From: Chaunax sp. Z400
Taxonomy: Eukaryota > Chordata > Actinopteri > Lophiiformes > Chaunacidae
Assembly: GCA_037577475.1 (NCBI GenBank)
Contig: CM075192.1
Span: 2,887,197 to 2,951,196, forward strand
DNA: 64,000 nt
Direction of reading: 5' to 3'
The notes below the pieces were generated by a model. That model made no database searches. It was not told the origin of the DNA and worked only from the letters and a program-made list of their open reading frames with translations. The position numbers and the translations under genes were made by a program. Positions 27,915 to 39,578 of the stretch are shown in pieces (the first letter of the stretch is position 1; the number at the start of each line of letters is the position of its first letter).

Positions 27915-28340
27915 GATAAGATAAGATAAGATAAGATAAGATAAGATATCCCTTTATTAGTCCCACAGTGGGGAAATTTACAATATTGCAGCAGCACAGT
28001 GTACAAAAAACACAGCAGGAGGAGGGGAAATAACATTTTTAAAAATACAATACAATAAAGGAGGGGGGGGTAAAGTGTCTCAAAAATATTTCACAGTACT
28101 ATTAGAAAAAGTGTCTCAGTAATTCACACAAGTACTACTAATTGTTTGGTCTATTGGGAGCAGTGCTGATTGTATAGTCTAACAGCTGCAGGAAGGAAAG
28201 ACTTGCGAAAGCGCTCCTTCACGCACTTTGGGTGAAGCAACCTGTCGCTGAAGGAGCTCTCCAGTGCTGTTACTCGGTCCCGCATCGGGTGGGAGTGATT
28301 GTCCATTATGGATGACAGCTTAGTTGTCATCCTCCTTCCT
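27915..28340 (-). pseudogene. Rex1-family LINE 3' fragment inserted in the satellite
   Basis: On the minus strand this reads as the C terminus of a Rex1-type reverse transcriptase protein: MTTKLSSIMDNHSHPM, LESSFSDRLLHPKCVKERF, RKSFLPAAVRLYN, then a stop and a short 3' UTR ending ATTTCCCCACTGTGGGACTA, AATAAAGG and a tail of TTATC units (27915-27948 on the plus strand as GATAA units). It is 5'-truncated and flanked on both sides by pentamer satellite, so it landed in a satellite that already existed. The tail unit (TTATC) differs from that of the Rex1 at 9522 (TATC), so it is another subfamily. Confidence 0.88.
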
Positions 28341-30705
28341 GTGATGTGATGTGACGTGAGGTGATGATGTGATGTGATGTGATGTGACTTGATGATGTGA
28401 CGTGATGTAATGATGTGATGTGATGTGATGTAATGATGTGATGTGATGTGATGTGATGTGATGTGATGTGATGTGATGTGATGATGTGATGTTGTGATGT
28501 GATGTGATGTGATGTTATGATGTGATGTGATTTAATGATGTGATGTGATGTGATATGATCTTGTGATGTGATGTTATGTGATGTGAATTTGATATGATGA
28601 TGTGATGATGTTGTGATGTGATGTGATGTAATGATGTGATGTGATGTAATGATGCGATGTGTTGTGACGTGATGTGATGTGATGTGACGATGTGATGTGA
28701 TGTGATGTGATGATGTGATGTGTTGTGACGTGAGGTGATGATGTGATATGACGTGACGTGATGATGTGATGTGATGATGTGACATGACGTGACGTGACAT
28801 AGGTGATAAATGATGTAATAATGTGATGTGATGTGATGTAATGATGTGATGTGATGTAATGATGTGATGTAATGTGATGCAATGATGTGATGTGATGTGA
28901 TGATGTGAGGATGTGACATGAGGACGTGACACGTCGTGACTTGACGTGACTTGACGTTATGTGACGTGACATGACTTGACGTGATGTGATGTGATTTAAT
29001 GATGTGATGTGATGTGATATGATGTTGTGATGTGATGTTATGTGATGTGAATTTGATATGATGATGTGATGATGTTGTGATGTGATGTGATGTAATGATG
29101 TGATGTGATGTAATGATGCGATGTGATGTGATGTGACGATGTGATGTGATGTGATGATGTGATGTGTTGTGACGTGAGGTGATGATGTGATATGACGTGA
29201 CGTGATGATGTGATGTGATGATGTGACATGGGTGATAATATGATGTAATAATGTGATGTGATGTGATGTAATGATGTGATGTGATGTAATGATGTGATGT
29301 GATGTGATGATGTGAGGACGTGACATGAGGACGTGACACGTCGTGACTTGACGTGACTTGACGTTATGTGACGTGACATGACTTGACGTGACGTGACGTG
29401 ACGTGACGTGACATGACGATGTGATGTGATGTGATGTGACATGAGGTGATGATGTGATGTGATGTGATGTGACTTGATGATGTGACGTGATGTAATGATG
29501 TGATGTAATGATGTGATGTGATGTGATGTGATGATGTGATGTTGTGATGTGATGTGATAATGTGATGTTGTGATGCAATGATGTGATGTTTTGATGTGAT
29601 GTGATGATGTGATGTTGTGATGTGATGTAATTATGTGATGTGATGTGATATGATGTGATGTGATGTGATGTGATGATGTGATGTGATGATGTGATGATGT
29701 GATGTTGTGATGTGATGTGATGTAATGATGTGATGTGATGATTTGAGGATGTGACATAAGGACATGACAACAGGACGTGACATGACGTGACTTGACTTGA
29801 CGTGACTTGACTTGACGTGACGTGATTTGACGTTATGATGTGATGTGATGTGATGTGATGTGATGTGATGTGATGTGATGTGACGTGAAGTGATGATGTG
29901 ATGTGATGTGATGTTATGTGCTGATGTGACGTGACGTGACGTGATGTGACGTGACGTGACGTGACGTGATGTGATGTGATGTGATGTGATGTGATGTGAT
30001 GATGTGATGTGATGTGATGATGTGATGTGATGTGAGGTGATGTTGTGATGTGATGTGATGTAATGATGTGATACGATGTCATGATGAGATGTGATGCAAT
30101 GATGTGATGATGTGATGTGATGTAATGTGATGTAATGATGTGATGTGATGTTGTGATGTGATGTGATGTAATGATGTGATGTGATGTGATGTAATGTAAT
30201 GTAATGTAATGATGTGATGTGATGTGATGTGATGATGTGATGTGATGATGTGATGTAATGATGCGATGTGATGTGATGTAATGTAATGATGTGATGCGAT
30301 GATGTGGTGTGATGTGATGTGATGTGATGTAATGTGATGTGATGTGCTGATGTGATGTGATGATGTGATGATGTGATGTGATGATGTGATGATGTGATGT
30401 TGTGATGTGATGTGATGTGATGTGATGTGATGTAATGATGTGATGTGATGTGATGATTTGAGGACGTGACATAAGGACATGACATCAGGATGTGACATGA
30501 CGTGACGTGACGTGATTTTACGTGATGTGATGTGATGTGATGTGATGTGATGTGATGTAATGTGACGTGATGTGACGTGATGATGTGATGTGATGTGCTG
30601 ATGTGACGTGACGTGTTGTGTTGTGACGTGATGTGATGTGACGGACGTGATGTGACGAGATGACGTGACGAGATGACGTGTTATGACGTGTTGTGTGAGG
30701 TAGAT
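28341..30705. repeat. Pentamer satellite (TGATG/TGACG), block 2
   Basis: Continuation of the satellite of 12861-27914 beyond the LINE fragment, with the same units. Internal duplication is visible: the motif GATGTGAATTTGATATGATG occurs near 28580 and 29045, and GGACGTGACACGTCGTGACT near 28922 and 29327. The right end degrades through TGTTGTGTGAGGTAGATG near 30690-30705. The 632-codon minus-strand open frame over 28574-30472 is an artefact of the stop-free unit. Confidence 0.95.
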
Positions 30706-30761
30706 GAAGTGTGTGACATGCAACTAGTTAAAGTGCCAATAAATTGACGAAAGCATGATGT

Positions 30762-30998
30762 CATTCCTCTCTCCTTCTCTACACATTCATATCTCATTAA
30801 TTCATGTTACTACCTTTACTTCTTCCCCAGAGTCTTTGTGCTTTCTCATCCTGCAGGTTACTGTGGACTGTGATTGGATCTATTGTTGGGATCATGGTTG
30901 ACACTAACTGACATCATCATCGTCATTATTTTTATCCTTATTATTATTATTGTTATTATAATTATTATTACAATATTTTTTTTATTATTATTATTATG
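30762..30998 (+). mobile_element. L2 LINE 3' UTR, part before insertions
   Basis: The blocks TCTCATTAATTCATGTTACTA, GAGTCTTTGTGCTTTCTCAT and CCTGCAGGTTACTGTGGACT match, in inverse form, 50620-50705 of the other L2 copy. It passes into an ATT-rich run (30920-30998), where two other repeats have inserted. It abuts the satellite almost directly. Confidence 0.82.
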
Positions 30999-31000
30999 AT

Positions 31001-31465
31001 TGGGCAGCACGGTGGCATAGTAGCACTTGTGCCTCACAGCAAGAAGGTCCTGGGTTCAGACCCATCTGAGGACATGGCACTGATCTCTCTGGAGTCTCCA
31101 TGTTCTCTCCGTTTCTGTGTGGGTTCCCTCCAGGTTCTCCAGCTTCCTCCTACCACCAAAAACATGCAGTAGAGGTGAAGTGGTGACTCTAAATTGAACG
31201 TAGGTGTGAATGTGAGTGTGAATGGTTGTTTGTCTTCCTATGTTGTCCTGTGATGAACTGTTGACTTGTCCAGGGTGAACCCCGCCTCCCGCCCAAAGTC
31301 AGCTGGGATAGGCTCCAGCCCCCCTATAGAAAATGGATGGATATCTACAATTCATTGCTTAGTCAAAATGATAATACCTGATATCAACATTTAATTTCTT
31401 ATCGTGGAAATGTTGATTATAAATGTGGCCCTACATAGGATAAGTGGTTACAGAAAATGTATAAG
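31001..31465 (+). mobile_element. tRNA-derived SINE, fish type
   Basis: Head GGGCAGCACGGTGGCATAGT with a tRNA-like box B (GGGTTCAGACCCA near 31053), body GGTGACTCTAAATTGAACGTAG and GTGAATGTGAGTGTGAATGG, then GTCCAGGGTGAACCCCGCCT and CAGCTGGGATAGGCTCCAGC. The tail AAAATGGATGGAT appears at about 31329, and after about 115 extra bases the expected GATAAGTGGTTACAGAAAATG appears near 31439, so the tail is rearranged. A relative in inverse orientation lies at 37675-38102. Confidence 0.85.
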
Positions 31466-31480
31466 TGATCATTATTAATT

Positions 31481-32669
31481 AGGGCCCAAGCACTGTGGGT
31501 GCGAGGACCCTATTGTTCAACAAGGAATTATTCTTCTTCTACTTCTCCCCAATGAATTGCCTTTTTGGGGACTTGCCCATACTCAAAAACTCATGAAAGT
31601 TGGCAGAAACATCAGTCGGAGTGAAAATTTACGTGTGGTATGGTGAATGGAAATGGGCGTGGCAAAATGGCTCGCTAGCGCCCTCTAACGTTCAGCCCCT
31701 GCTTCCAGTTTAATTTACATGTATGAAACTCTGTACACATATGTAACTGACAAAAAAGTCTCTTGGAGCAATGCCTTCAAACAAACAGGAAGTCAGTCAT
31801 TTTGATTTTTGTGACCATTTTTTGAAAATCACACACTTTGTATTTTAACGAACTCTTCCTAGAGATTTTACCCGATCAACTTCAAATTTGGTCAGTACTA
31901 CCTAATCCCCATGAGGATGAAATGTTGCTCAAATCCTGAGTTTTCGTTGAACAATGTGGCCGTGGCCAGGCGCTACATTGTGTCAAATTTTGATGTTTCG
32001 CTATGAAACAGAAAGTTGCCATAACTCCATTGTCTAAGGTCCAATCAGTACAAAACTTCACATGCTGGTTAAGAGTCCCGCCCTAAAGACATCCACATGA
32101 CAAAATTTAGCTATAGTCATAGCGCCACCTACTGGCAACAGGACATGACATATTTTGCATTTTGATACACTACTACTAGGCCGTTGAGCATATTGGCTTC
32201 AAATTCAGTGAGAACAGCAATAACAAGTTCATAATGCAGGAATCTGAAGCTTGTGCATTTTCGTGCAAAGATGTAGGCGTGGCTCTGCGGCAAATGTTGA
32301 TGTTTCGCTGTGAAGCAACAAGTGGTTTTAAATAAATATTGTGGGTTTGGGTCCTATGGCGGCGGTTGATGTTCTCCATTAAACAGGAAGTTGGTGTTAA
32401 GAGGTCAGGGAAGCTCAGATGCTCACCAAAATTGACACACTTGTCAAAGGTGGTAGTACTTACAATCGCATATGGTTTACAGGATAGGTTGTGGCAATAG
32501 GCTCCACAGCGCCCCCTGGAAAACTTCAAATAAGCTCTCAGTGTACATAATGCATGCAGATACAGAGCCTTGCATTTATCCAGGTGTGCAGTAGTGAGGC
32601 CGACACTGGCACACGCCCCAACAGGCACTGGGGTGTGAGGTCCCGGTCAACGCTGCTTGCAGCTTTAAT
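31481..32669 (+). mobile_element. 1.2-kb dispersed fish repeat starting AGGGCCCAAGCAC
   Basis: Begins AGGGCCCAAGCACTGTGGGT and continues with a TATTGTTCAACAAGGAATTATTCTTC block, GCGCCCTCTAACG and GCGCCACCTACTGGCAACAGG. It ends GAGGTCCCGGTCAACGCTGC, TTGCAGCTTTAATATT. I recognise this as a common non-coding dispersed repeat of fish genomes (the GGGCCCGAGCACC group), probably a non-autonomous DNA transposon. It is inserted in the ATT-rich run of the L2 tail. The 150-codon minus-strand frame (32176-32628) lies inside it and has no domain. Confidence 0.7.
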
Positions 32670-33135
32670 ATTATCATTATTATTTTCTGTTATTATTTTT
32701 ATATATTGTTGTTATGTATTGTTGTATTGTTTTATTGTTATTGTAGTAGTAATACAAATACTACAAACTATAATCTCTCTATTATAATGGTTGTTTTGGT
32801 TATTGTGGTTGAACATGTCTGTGTCCCTGTCCCTTATCCATCTCTCTCTTCACCTGTTCCTCTCCACCTCTGCCTCTCTCTCTCCCCATCTCTCTCCCAA
32901 CCTTTCTCTCTCTCTATCTCTCTGATGCCAACCAGTCAAAGCAGAGGCTCCGCCCACCTAAAGTTAGTTAGTTAAAGTCAGTTTTTTCTCTCCACTGTCT
33001 CCATGTTCTTCTCATGGAGGATTGTTGGGTCTCTTTAGAATAAAGAGTCGGTCTAGGGTTAGGTTAGGTTGCTCTTTATTAAAGTGTCTTGTTATAATTT
33101 TAGTTGTGATTTGGAGCTATATAAAATAAATTGGC
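32670..33135 (+). mobile_element. L2 LINE 3' UTR and tail, part after insertions
   Basis: Resumes the ATT run and continues with ACTACAAACTATAATCTCTC, a CT-rich stretch, CAGTCAAAGCAGAGGCTCCG, TCTCCACTGTCTCCATGTTC, GGAGGATTGTTGGGTCTC and AATAAAGAGTCGGTCTAG, ending TTGTGATTTGGAGCTATAT. The order is identical to the L2 tails at 46410-46900 and 50186-50530 read in inverse. Confidence 0.85.
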
Positions 33136-36100
33136 TTGCCTTGAAGAGATACATTGAAATGAAGACATTAAAGAAGAGCTGAAAACGTCCAAAAATGTTG
33201 TCGATATAACAAAATGATTTAACAAAATGTTAATACTCATTCATTTAGATGGTGGATAGTAGAAAAGATAAAAATCTGAAAAATGCAGAAATTAGATTAA
33301 AAGTTTTAGTCAAACAAAATATGTCAATAATGATGATTTTAATAATAATAATGAGATTAATTGAATTTACCTCTTATTGATAATATTGTTGTATTCGATC
33401 TTTACATCGAAAAACTAAAAACTTGATTTATTTACTCAAAAAGACATTAGTTACACCATCTTTTCTTTTGAAATTTTCACGGTAGCCGACTTGACTTATG
33501 CTGCACCAGCTTGCACTGAGTCATTTTCAGTGTTTCACTTATTTTTTTACATTCTAAACCAAGTCCCATCTTCCTGAGTTGTTTCAGAAAATGCTGCAGC
33601 TCCAGAAATGTTTTGTGGACTCCATTTCCACTGGTATGATAGGTGAGTAGAGATGACTGAATTTTTATTTTTAGGTGAACTGTTTCTTTTATGTGAAAAA
33701 TGAAAAATCATCATTTTATTTAGTATTTTTATTTAGTATCATTTTATGAGTATTTATGAAAACTTCTTATGAATTCTTAGAAAGAAATCACGTTCAGAAA
33801 TATCCTCCATGTTCCCGGAAACTCATCTGCTGCTTCTGGCCTCCACAAATTGTCCACATGTGTTGGCTGACAGCAGAACTACTGGAAAATGTCACAGGTG
33901 TCACAGGCGTTTTACTGTCACTGCTGTCAGGTCGGCTTTCCCATGACTTCCCAGAAATGTAATGGAAAGACTTTGCTATGAAAGAATGGAAAAAAGGAGC
34001 TCCAGACCCTTTTCTGATGGTTGGTTGGTGGGTTGGAAATCACTGCATCGCTTAAAGAAATCCCTCATGTGCTCTAAATATTGCTCCTATTTGTCTGATA
34101 TAAATTTCAGCCTCCAAATGAAACCCAGCCGCTGCAGACAATGCCTGTGTGTTAATGAGGGAAAAAGTGAAAGCATGCTTTTAATATCTTTAGCACGTGC
34201 CTAATGTCACAGATCTGTCTTCTTAAGAGGCTCCTTTCAACACGTATGTGAGCAGGTTGAATCACTCACAGCGTGTGCAAGTCAACACGTAACAGAGAGT
34301 GAATGAAGTGGTGATGCTGCAGAGTGGAAAAACAGGCCGTACTTCTCCAAACGCCTCGTCTGCTGCACAAACCATCCAGGCAGCACCTCTGAGATCTCTG
34401 GGAAGATTATGTGGAAAGATGAGACCATAGTTTGACATCAGATTCATGTGTGGAGCAGAGATAGTCTCCTTAGCAACAGAGGAAAACAACAGATCACAAA
34501 GACAATTTAGAAAGCAGCGCAGCCAAAAACCTCATCCAACTATTGTAACAAGAATAACACATTCTTGGAAATGACTGAGAATGGCTGAGAGGTGAGTCAG
34601 TAGATTCATGCCTACTGCCTCACAGCTCTGGAAAGCTCTGATCACAGAGACAGCTGAAGACTGGGGAAGACTAATAGGGCTTTATTGTCTTTTATATCTA
34701 CAGTAACTTTAATGAAGACTGCATCAGGACATTCTCTTGTGCTGTGCTCCAAAAATGAAAGGATGAAGAAAATCAATCAGAAAGTAAACAGACTCATTCA
34801 TGCAATAATGTGTAAATATAAATAATGATATTATCATTTTTCCTTCATGATGTGAGCCGTTAAAAGTCTTCTGGCTCATTACAACTGTTTATAGGTTTAG
34901 CCATCATTTCTTTCACTTCTAATTATAACAGTCCTGACATCTGTGTATAAGGTGACATCATTAAAACTGGTGGCCACGTATCGCCTGCACACTGTAACAC
35001 ATCCTAAAGGATTTGATCTGAGTTAAGTAATCCATTCATATTAACTTTGTGTAAATATTATTTATTACAAGTAAGTTCAGCTTTAAGTATGTAGTTTTTA
35101 TTTTCAGACCACTTCAGGACTTATAAACATGATTTGGATGATTTTATTGTACTAATTAAAATATGTAAAGAATGATATTAGAGCATATTAGTAGACTTTA
35201 ACAGCTAACATTCTGCTACAATGCTTCTTTTTATAGTTTGAAGAAAACGAGATGAAAACTTGCTGTGTGTCTGGAATATATTGTAATATAAGCCATGGTT
35301 GTTTGTTTTCACAGTAATTTGAACCATTAGAAGCAAAGTGTTGAGTTCAGACTCCTTGGTCTCCTTACAGCAACTCCAACAGGACCATGAAGAAGATGAA
35401 GAAGTGACTCTTCAAACTTATTATTTCAGGTTGATTGAACAGATGTTATTTAACATATCAGGTTACTGAACATGTTTCCTTTCAGTTAACTCAACAATTG
35501 GTTTTACAAATGACAAAGAATATTATTCAACCTAAGTTAATTAACTTAAATGTTTAAGGCAGCGGTTGAACTTGAAACAGGCCAAAATGATTTACAGTGA
35601 AGGATCATCACTGAACAAGACATTAAGATGCTGTTTGCAGGGAAACTATTTGAACAAAATTATCTGTGAAATGAATTCAATGTGAGGAAAATAAATAAAT
35701 GTTGATCAGAATTCATCATCTCTACAGTAAAGCAGGTCAAAGAGGAAAAGACTGTTTGGGTAATAATTTCCCCTTAGTTTGGCTGACGTAGTGACATCAC
35801 TCCCAACACTGACCAATGAGAGCGTTTCCTTCTCTGACCGTCTGAAGGAACAAACCTTCTGCATCAGTCACTATATGGATTTTCAAAAGATGGTAAAGAA
35901 AAATGAAATAATTTCCTATCTAGACTGACACATAGAGTATATACCTCTAATCCCACACATCTGATTGGTTCAGAAAAATAGAAATAAAAGGGTCTGATAA
36001 AGGATTAATTGGTCATACAATAGTCATAAACAGCTGACATGAAGGACATGCTAACATATTGTTGTTTACTCTGCTGCCTCTGACATCGTCGATGTGAAAC

Positions 36101-37674
36101 GTTTAACTTAGAGGTGACAGATGTCAGATTTAAAAAGGTGTAAATGACGTCTGATCAAATCAGGCTGGGACCTCTGGGACCCCAGAATGTGATCATCCAT
36201 CATAAAGCTCTGTGTGAGAGTAGATGATGTCTGACTTTCATTTTTAGATGAACATTTCAACCCTCTAACATTATCTTATGTAACTCACATTGTTGCCTCT
36301 CTGCTTACTGAGACTTCTCCAAATGCTTATCAAGGACCTCTGGTTCTCAGAATATCAGGCGTCAGGGCGTGGCCTTGTTTACGTCTCACTCCATCAATCA
36401 CTGTCATCCTGACCTCTGTGGATCGGAGCTGACATCTGAGTCTGACTGAAGACAAACTGTACTGTGGTGGTTGGTAACTGACCTCAGACACTACAGACCA
36501 ACTGAATGGAAGCAGACTGTAAAGGAGGCTCAGACTAAAAGAGTTTGAAACATGAACTGATCATAGAATCAGGTTTCATCACATACTGTACATCATGACA
36601 ATCTCACAGACATGAACAGGATTTCATTAAGACTCTGGTGTCGAAGGGAGGAGTGAATGCACCGCCTCATGACTGCTTCAGAAGCAGCTGTGTGATGTAA
36701 ACTAAAGGACTGATGACGTTACCGTAGCGATTGGCCTACTTTACAATAAGAAAAGAAGAAGCCAGAAGAATCGAGTGAAGACTGAAGGAGAGGTTTTACA
36801 TCAGTTTAAATCTGTCAACAGTAAGATGCTAACGTTAGCCTAAAAGGCTAAAATATTTCCTGTTGAGACTAAACCTAGAGAACAGTTTATACTGTATTAC
36901 TATTGCTTTTGTGTCGTCCTGTAAACACAGGTAGCCATGATGCTCTCACAGCCCCCCCGTACAGTTAGGAGAATGCCATCATGTTTCTACGAGCATGTCT
37001 GGAGCGTATCGGTATGCTAACTGCTCATCCTGCTGTCTGTGTTCTCCTGGAGCTGAAGATCATTAGGACAGTAGTGTTCACACAGACACAACAGGAGAAC
37101 CAAAGGAACCCTTTCATGGTTCTAAGAAACCATCTTTTTATTGCATCCTCACCACAAGAACCAGGACCTGTTGGAGATCTTAATTAAGACTCGGTTTAGA
37201 GGAACTCGGTTTAGCTCCTACTTCAGAGCAGCTTCTCTCACAGGAGGAACCATGAGTGATGTAAGTCTATGCTGATTGGCTGAACACATGAGCCAGTTGA
37301 AAACCATCAGCCTCCATCGTTCAGACTTATGTGAGATGTCCGTTGTGTGAGGAACAGCTTCTAACGGTGGAACAAAACAAATGTCTGTCAAACTGTGTTA
37401 TGCTGCTCAGAAACGACTTTGCTCCTGTCCTGTCAGCCGTTCTATTGGTAGAGCAAAGCAAACAGAATCTAGAATAGAGCCCAGTAGAGCACACATGTCC
37501 TACTAGCCTTTTCTGAAGTCAAATATCCCCCATGAAAATATTTAAATCTGGTGGATTTTTATTTGGACCTGTACTCAATTTCACACTCATACATGACAAC
37601 ACTCTAAATATACCAGATTCGTTTTTCATCTAGATCCTTTCATTATTCCCTGAGAAATAAAAATGTATTCATTC
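33136..37674. other. Intergenic sequence, no gene supported
   Basis: About 4.5 kb of AT-rich, largely unique-looking DNA. Short frames such as 33756-33962 and 33962-34204 have no recognisable motif and no flanking splice signals I can trust. I see no tRNA or other RNA gene. It is a reasonable place for undetected short exons, but nothing in the sequence argues for one. Confidence 0.55.
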
Positions 37675-38102
37675 ATTCATTCATTTTCTGTAACCACTTA
37701 TCCTCTGTAGGGTTACAGGAGGTGGAGCCTATCCCAGCTGACTTTGGGCATGAGGCGGGGTTCACCCTGGACAAGTCAGCAGGGGCCTCATTTCTAAAGG
37801 CTACTGTGCACAAATAAGTAGTGTAAACGGGGTGAAATGTGTGTAAACATCTTTCACCACAAACATTGGTATTTATAAAGTGACTGTTCAGGTCTGCACC
37901 GCTCGGTTTTATAGATGTGAATATTTTCTTTTGTGAGAACATTCTGAGGTCTGTGAGTACAAAATGTTTTAGGATGGAATCTATGCTGAGTTTTATAAAT
38001 GAGGCCCCAGTTCATCACATAGAAAGACAAACAACCATTTGTTGAACCCAGGACCTTCTTGCTGTGAGGCAGCAGTTCTACCCACTGCACTCATGCTGCC
38101 CC
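37675..38102 (-). mobile_element. tRNA-derived SINE, inverse copy, split by a MITE
   Basis: Inverse of the SINE at 31001-31465: an ATTC-type tail, TTTTCTGTAACCACTTATCC, GGAGCCTATCCCAGCTGACT, GGCGGGGTTCACCCTGGACA, then an insertion, then GTTCATCACATAGAAAGACAAACAACCATT and CCAGGACCTTCTTGCTGTGAGGC. The usual sequence from GGACAAGTC to AGTTCATCAC is interrupted at 37782. Confidence 0.85.
37782..38008. mobile_element. 227-bp MITE with GGGGCCTCATTT ends
   Basis: Terminal inverted repeats GGGGCCTCATTTCTAAA (37782) and TTTATAAATGAGGCCCC (ending 38008) differ at one base. It interrupts the SINE between GGACAAGTCAGCAG and AGTTCATCAC, so only about 2 bp (AG) can be a target duplication. The short duplication and the ends do not let me name the superfamily. 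The 89- and 78-codon minus-strand frames here are chance. Confidence 0.85.
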
Positions 38103-39578
38103 ATGTAGAAAATTGTCTCACAATATTAAATAAGGTGAATTTAAAGATCCTGGATCCGCCCCTTGAAAAATGAGTGGGGTCAGTTTTGACCCATCCTGGT
38201 TTACAGTAGTTTCAGACGCGGTGAGAAGGTAAGCTCCTCTGCTGAGGTAGAGACGACCTCTGAATGTTTTTATTTATCGGAGGAACTCAGTTCATCTGTT
38301 TGGTCCAAATATGATTAATGGAATAAAAATGTAATTTTTATATTTCAACAGTCCACAGACGTTTATGTCTTCATAGATTAGAACAGCTGCTACAGGAACA
38401 TGTGACTCACTGCTCTATGGGACCGTCTCTATGCATTGTTTGTGTGGCTGGAACTAGCTCTATTCACACCCAGAGGCCTGATCACTGAGATGAGGAGGAG
38501 TTTAATGGTGTCTCCACATGAGAAGGCTTAAAGGCCATGAAGGGAAACAGAAACTTTTATAAGTTCTATAGCCTGAAGCCTTTCCTCCTCAGCTTATGTA
38601 ACTTTATGTTATTTACTCATACCCTCAGAAAGTCTGTCTCCTCAGCCGTTAGAACAGGATCCAGGATGAGTAGAAAGCTTCATTTTCCTTCATATTCCAC
38701 TTTTATTTTAGCTCCTTCATTTAATGTTGTATCTGGAAATACAGCTCCTGGAAAATGAACAAAAATATCAGTGCTGCTCTCCAGTTACCAAATTTGTTTT
38801 TCAAAATGCTGAGCATCTCCAGAATCATGTTTTTAGGAGGAAGTTTCCAGAAAGAGAATATACAAGTCACTGACTGTTTCTTTTGCATGACGAGGACCTG
38901 ATTAAATCGATTTAAGGTCATGTGTCGACACATGCTATCTATTGTAGTGATTCATACCCTCCATTATAAACTGTTACATGAAGGCCTTTAGAAGGATAAT
39001 TTACAGTCAGATAAATGTCACATTCCTGTTTCCACCCTCATCATCGTTCACGTGCTGACAAAACAAGTAGAACTAGAGAGATCGTCTGTAGCATCCAGTA
39101 GTTCTCCTCCTGTGGTTCTAAAGGGATAAATCAATGCGTCACAACATGATTAAATGGTTCAGAAGCATTAATACCATCACTCATTTTTGTTGCCCAAAAT
39201 TACAACAAAACCTGTTTCCTCTAAACTTTGTGGAAAAGAGGATAATTTCGCCTTTTCTGGGCCTCTAAAAAAGAAACAATCTGAGATGGAAAATTAGTGT
39301 TTGGCAAACATCTCCTGACTACATGTAAGGAGAAACCAGGGACAAGGTCAGGAGCAGACGTTGCTTCATCTTCAGGGTCTCAGGAGAAAAGCATAAATAT
39401 TCTTCACATCAGGATCTGCTAACTTGTCTGGACACCAACCGGCTGCTTTTATCTAAAAACTGCATTAAACAATATTTTATATCAACGAGTCAAATTAGGT
39501 CCTGTGGTATGAAATGTTTTAAGCACTCAGACAGCACAAACCTCCACCAAGGCCCAAAAATCCTCCACATAACTGTTA
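38103..39578. other. Intergenic sequence, no gene seen
   Basis: Non-coding, unique-looking DNA. Small frames at 38537-38758 (plus) and 38721-38933 (minus) overlap at their ends and carry no motif. No RNA gene is visible. Confidence 0.6.

Noticed and set aside
12972..30723. Many long minus-strand open frames rich in HHITS and RHVTS, up to 632 codons
   Set aside because: They are translations of the CATCA/CGTCA pentamer, which contains no stop in any minus frame. All three frames are open over the same DNA and the proteins have no non-repeat part.
31481..32669. 150-codon minus frame (32176-32628) with several Cys residues
   Set aside because: It lies inside a common dispersed non-coding repeat and has no domain.
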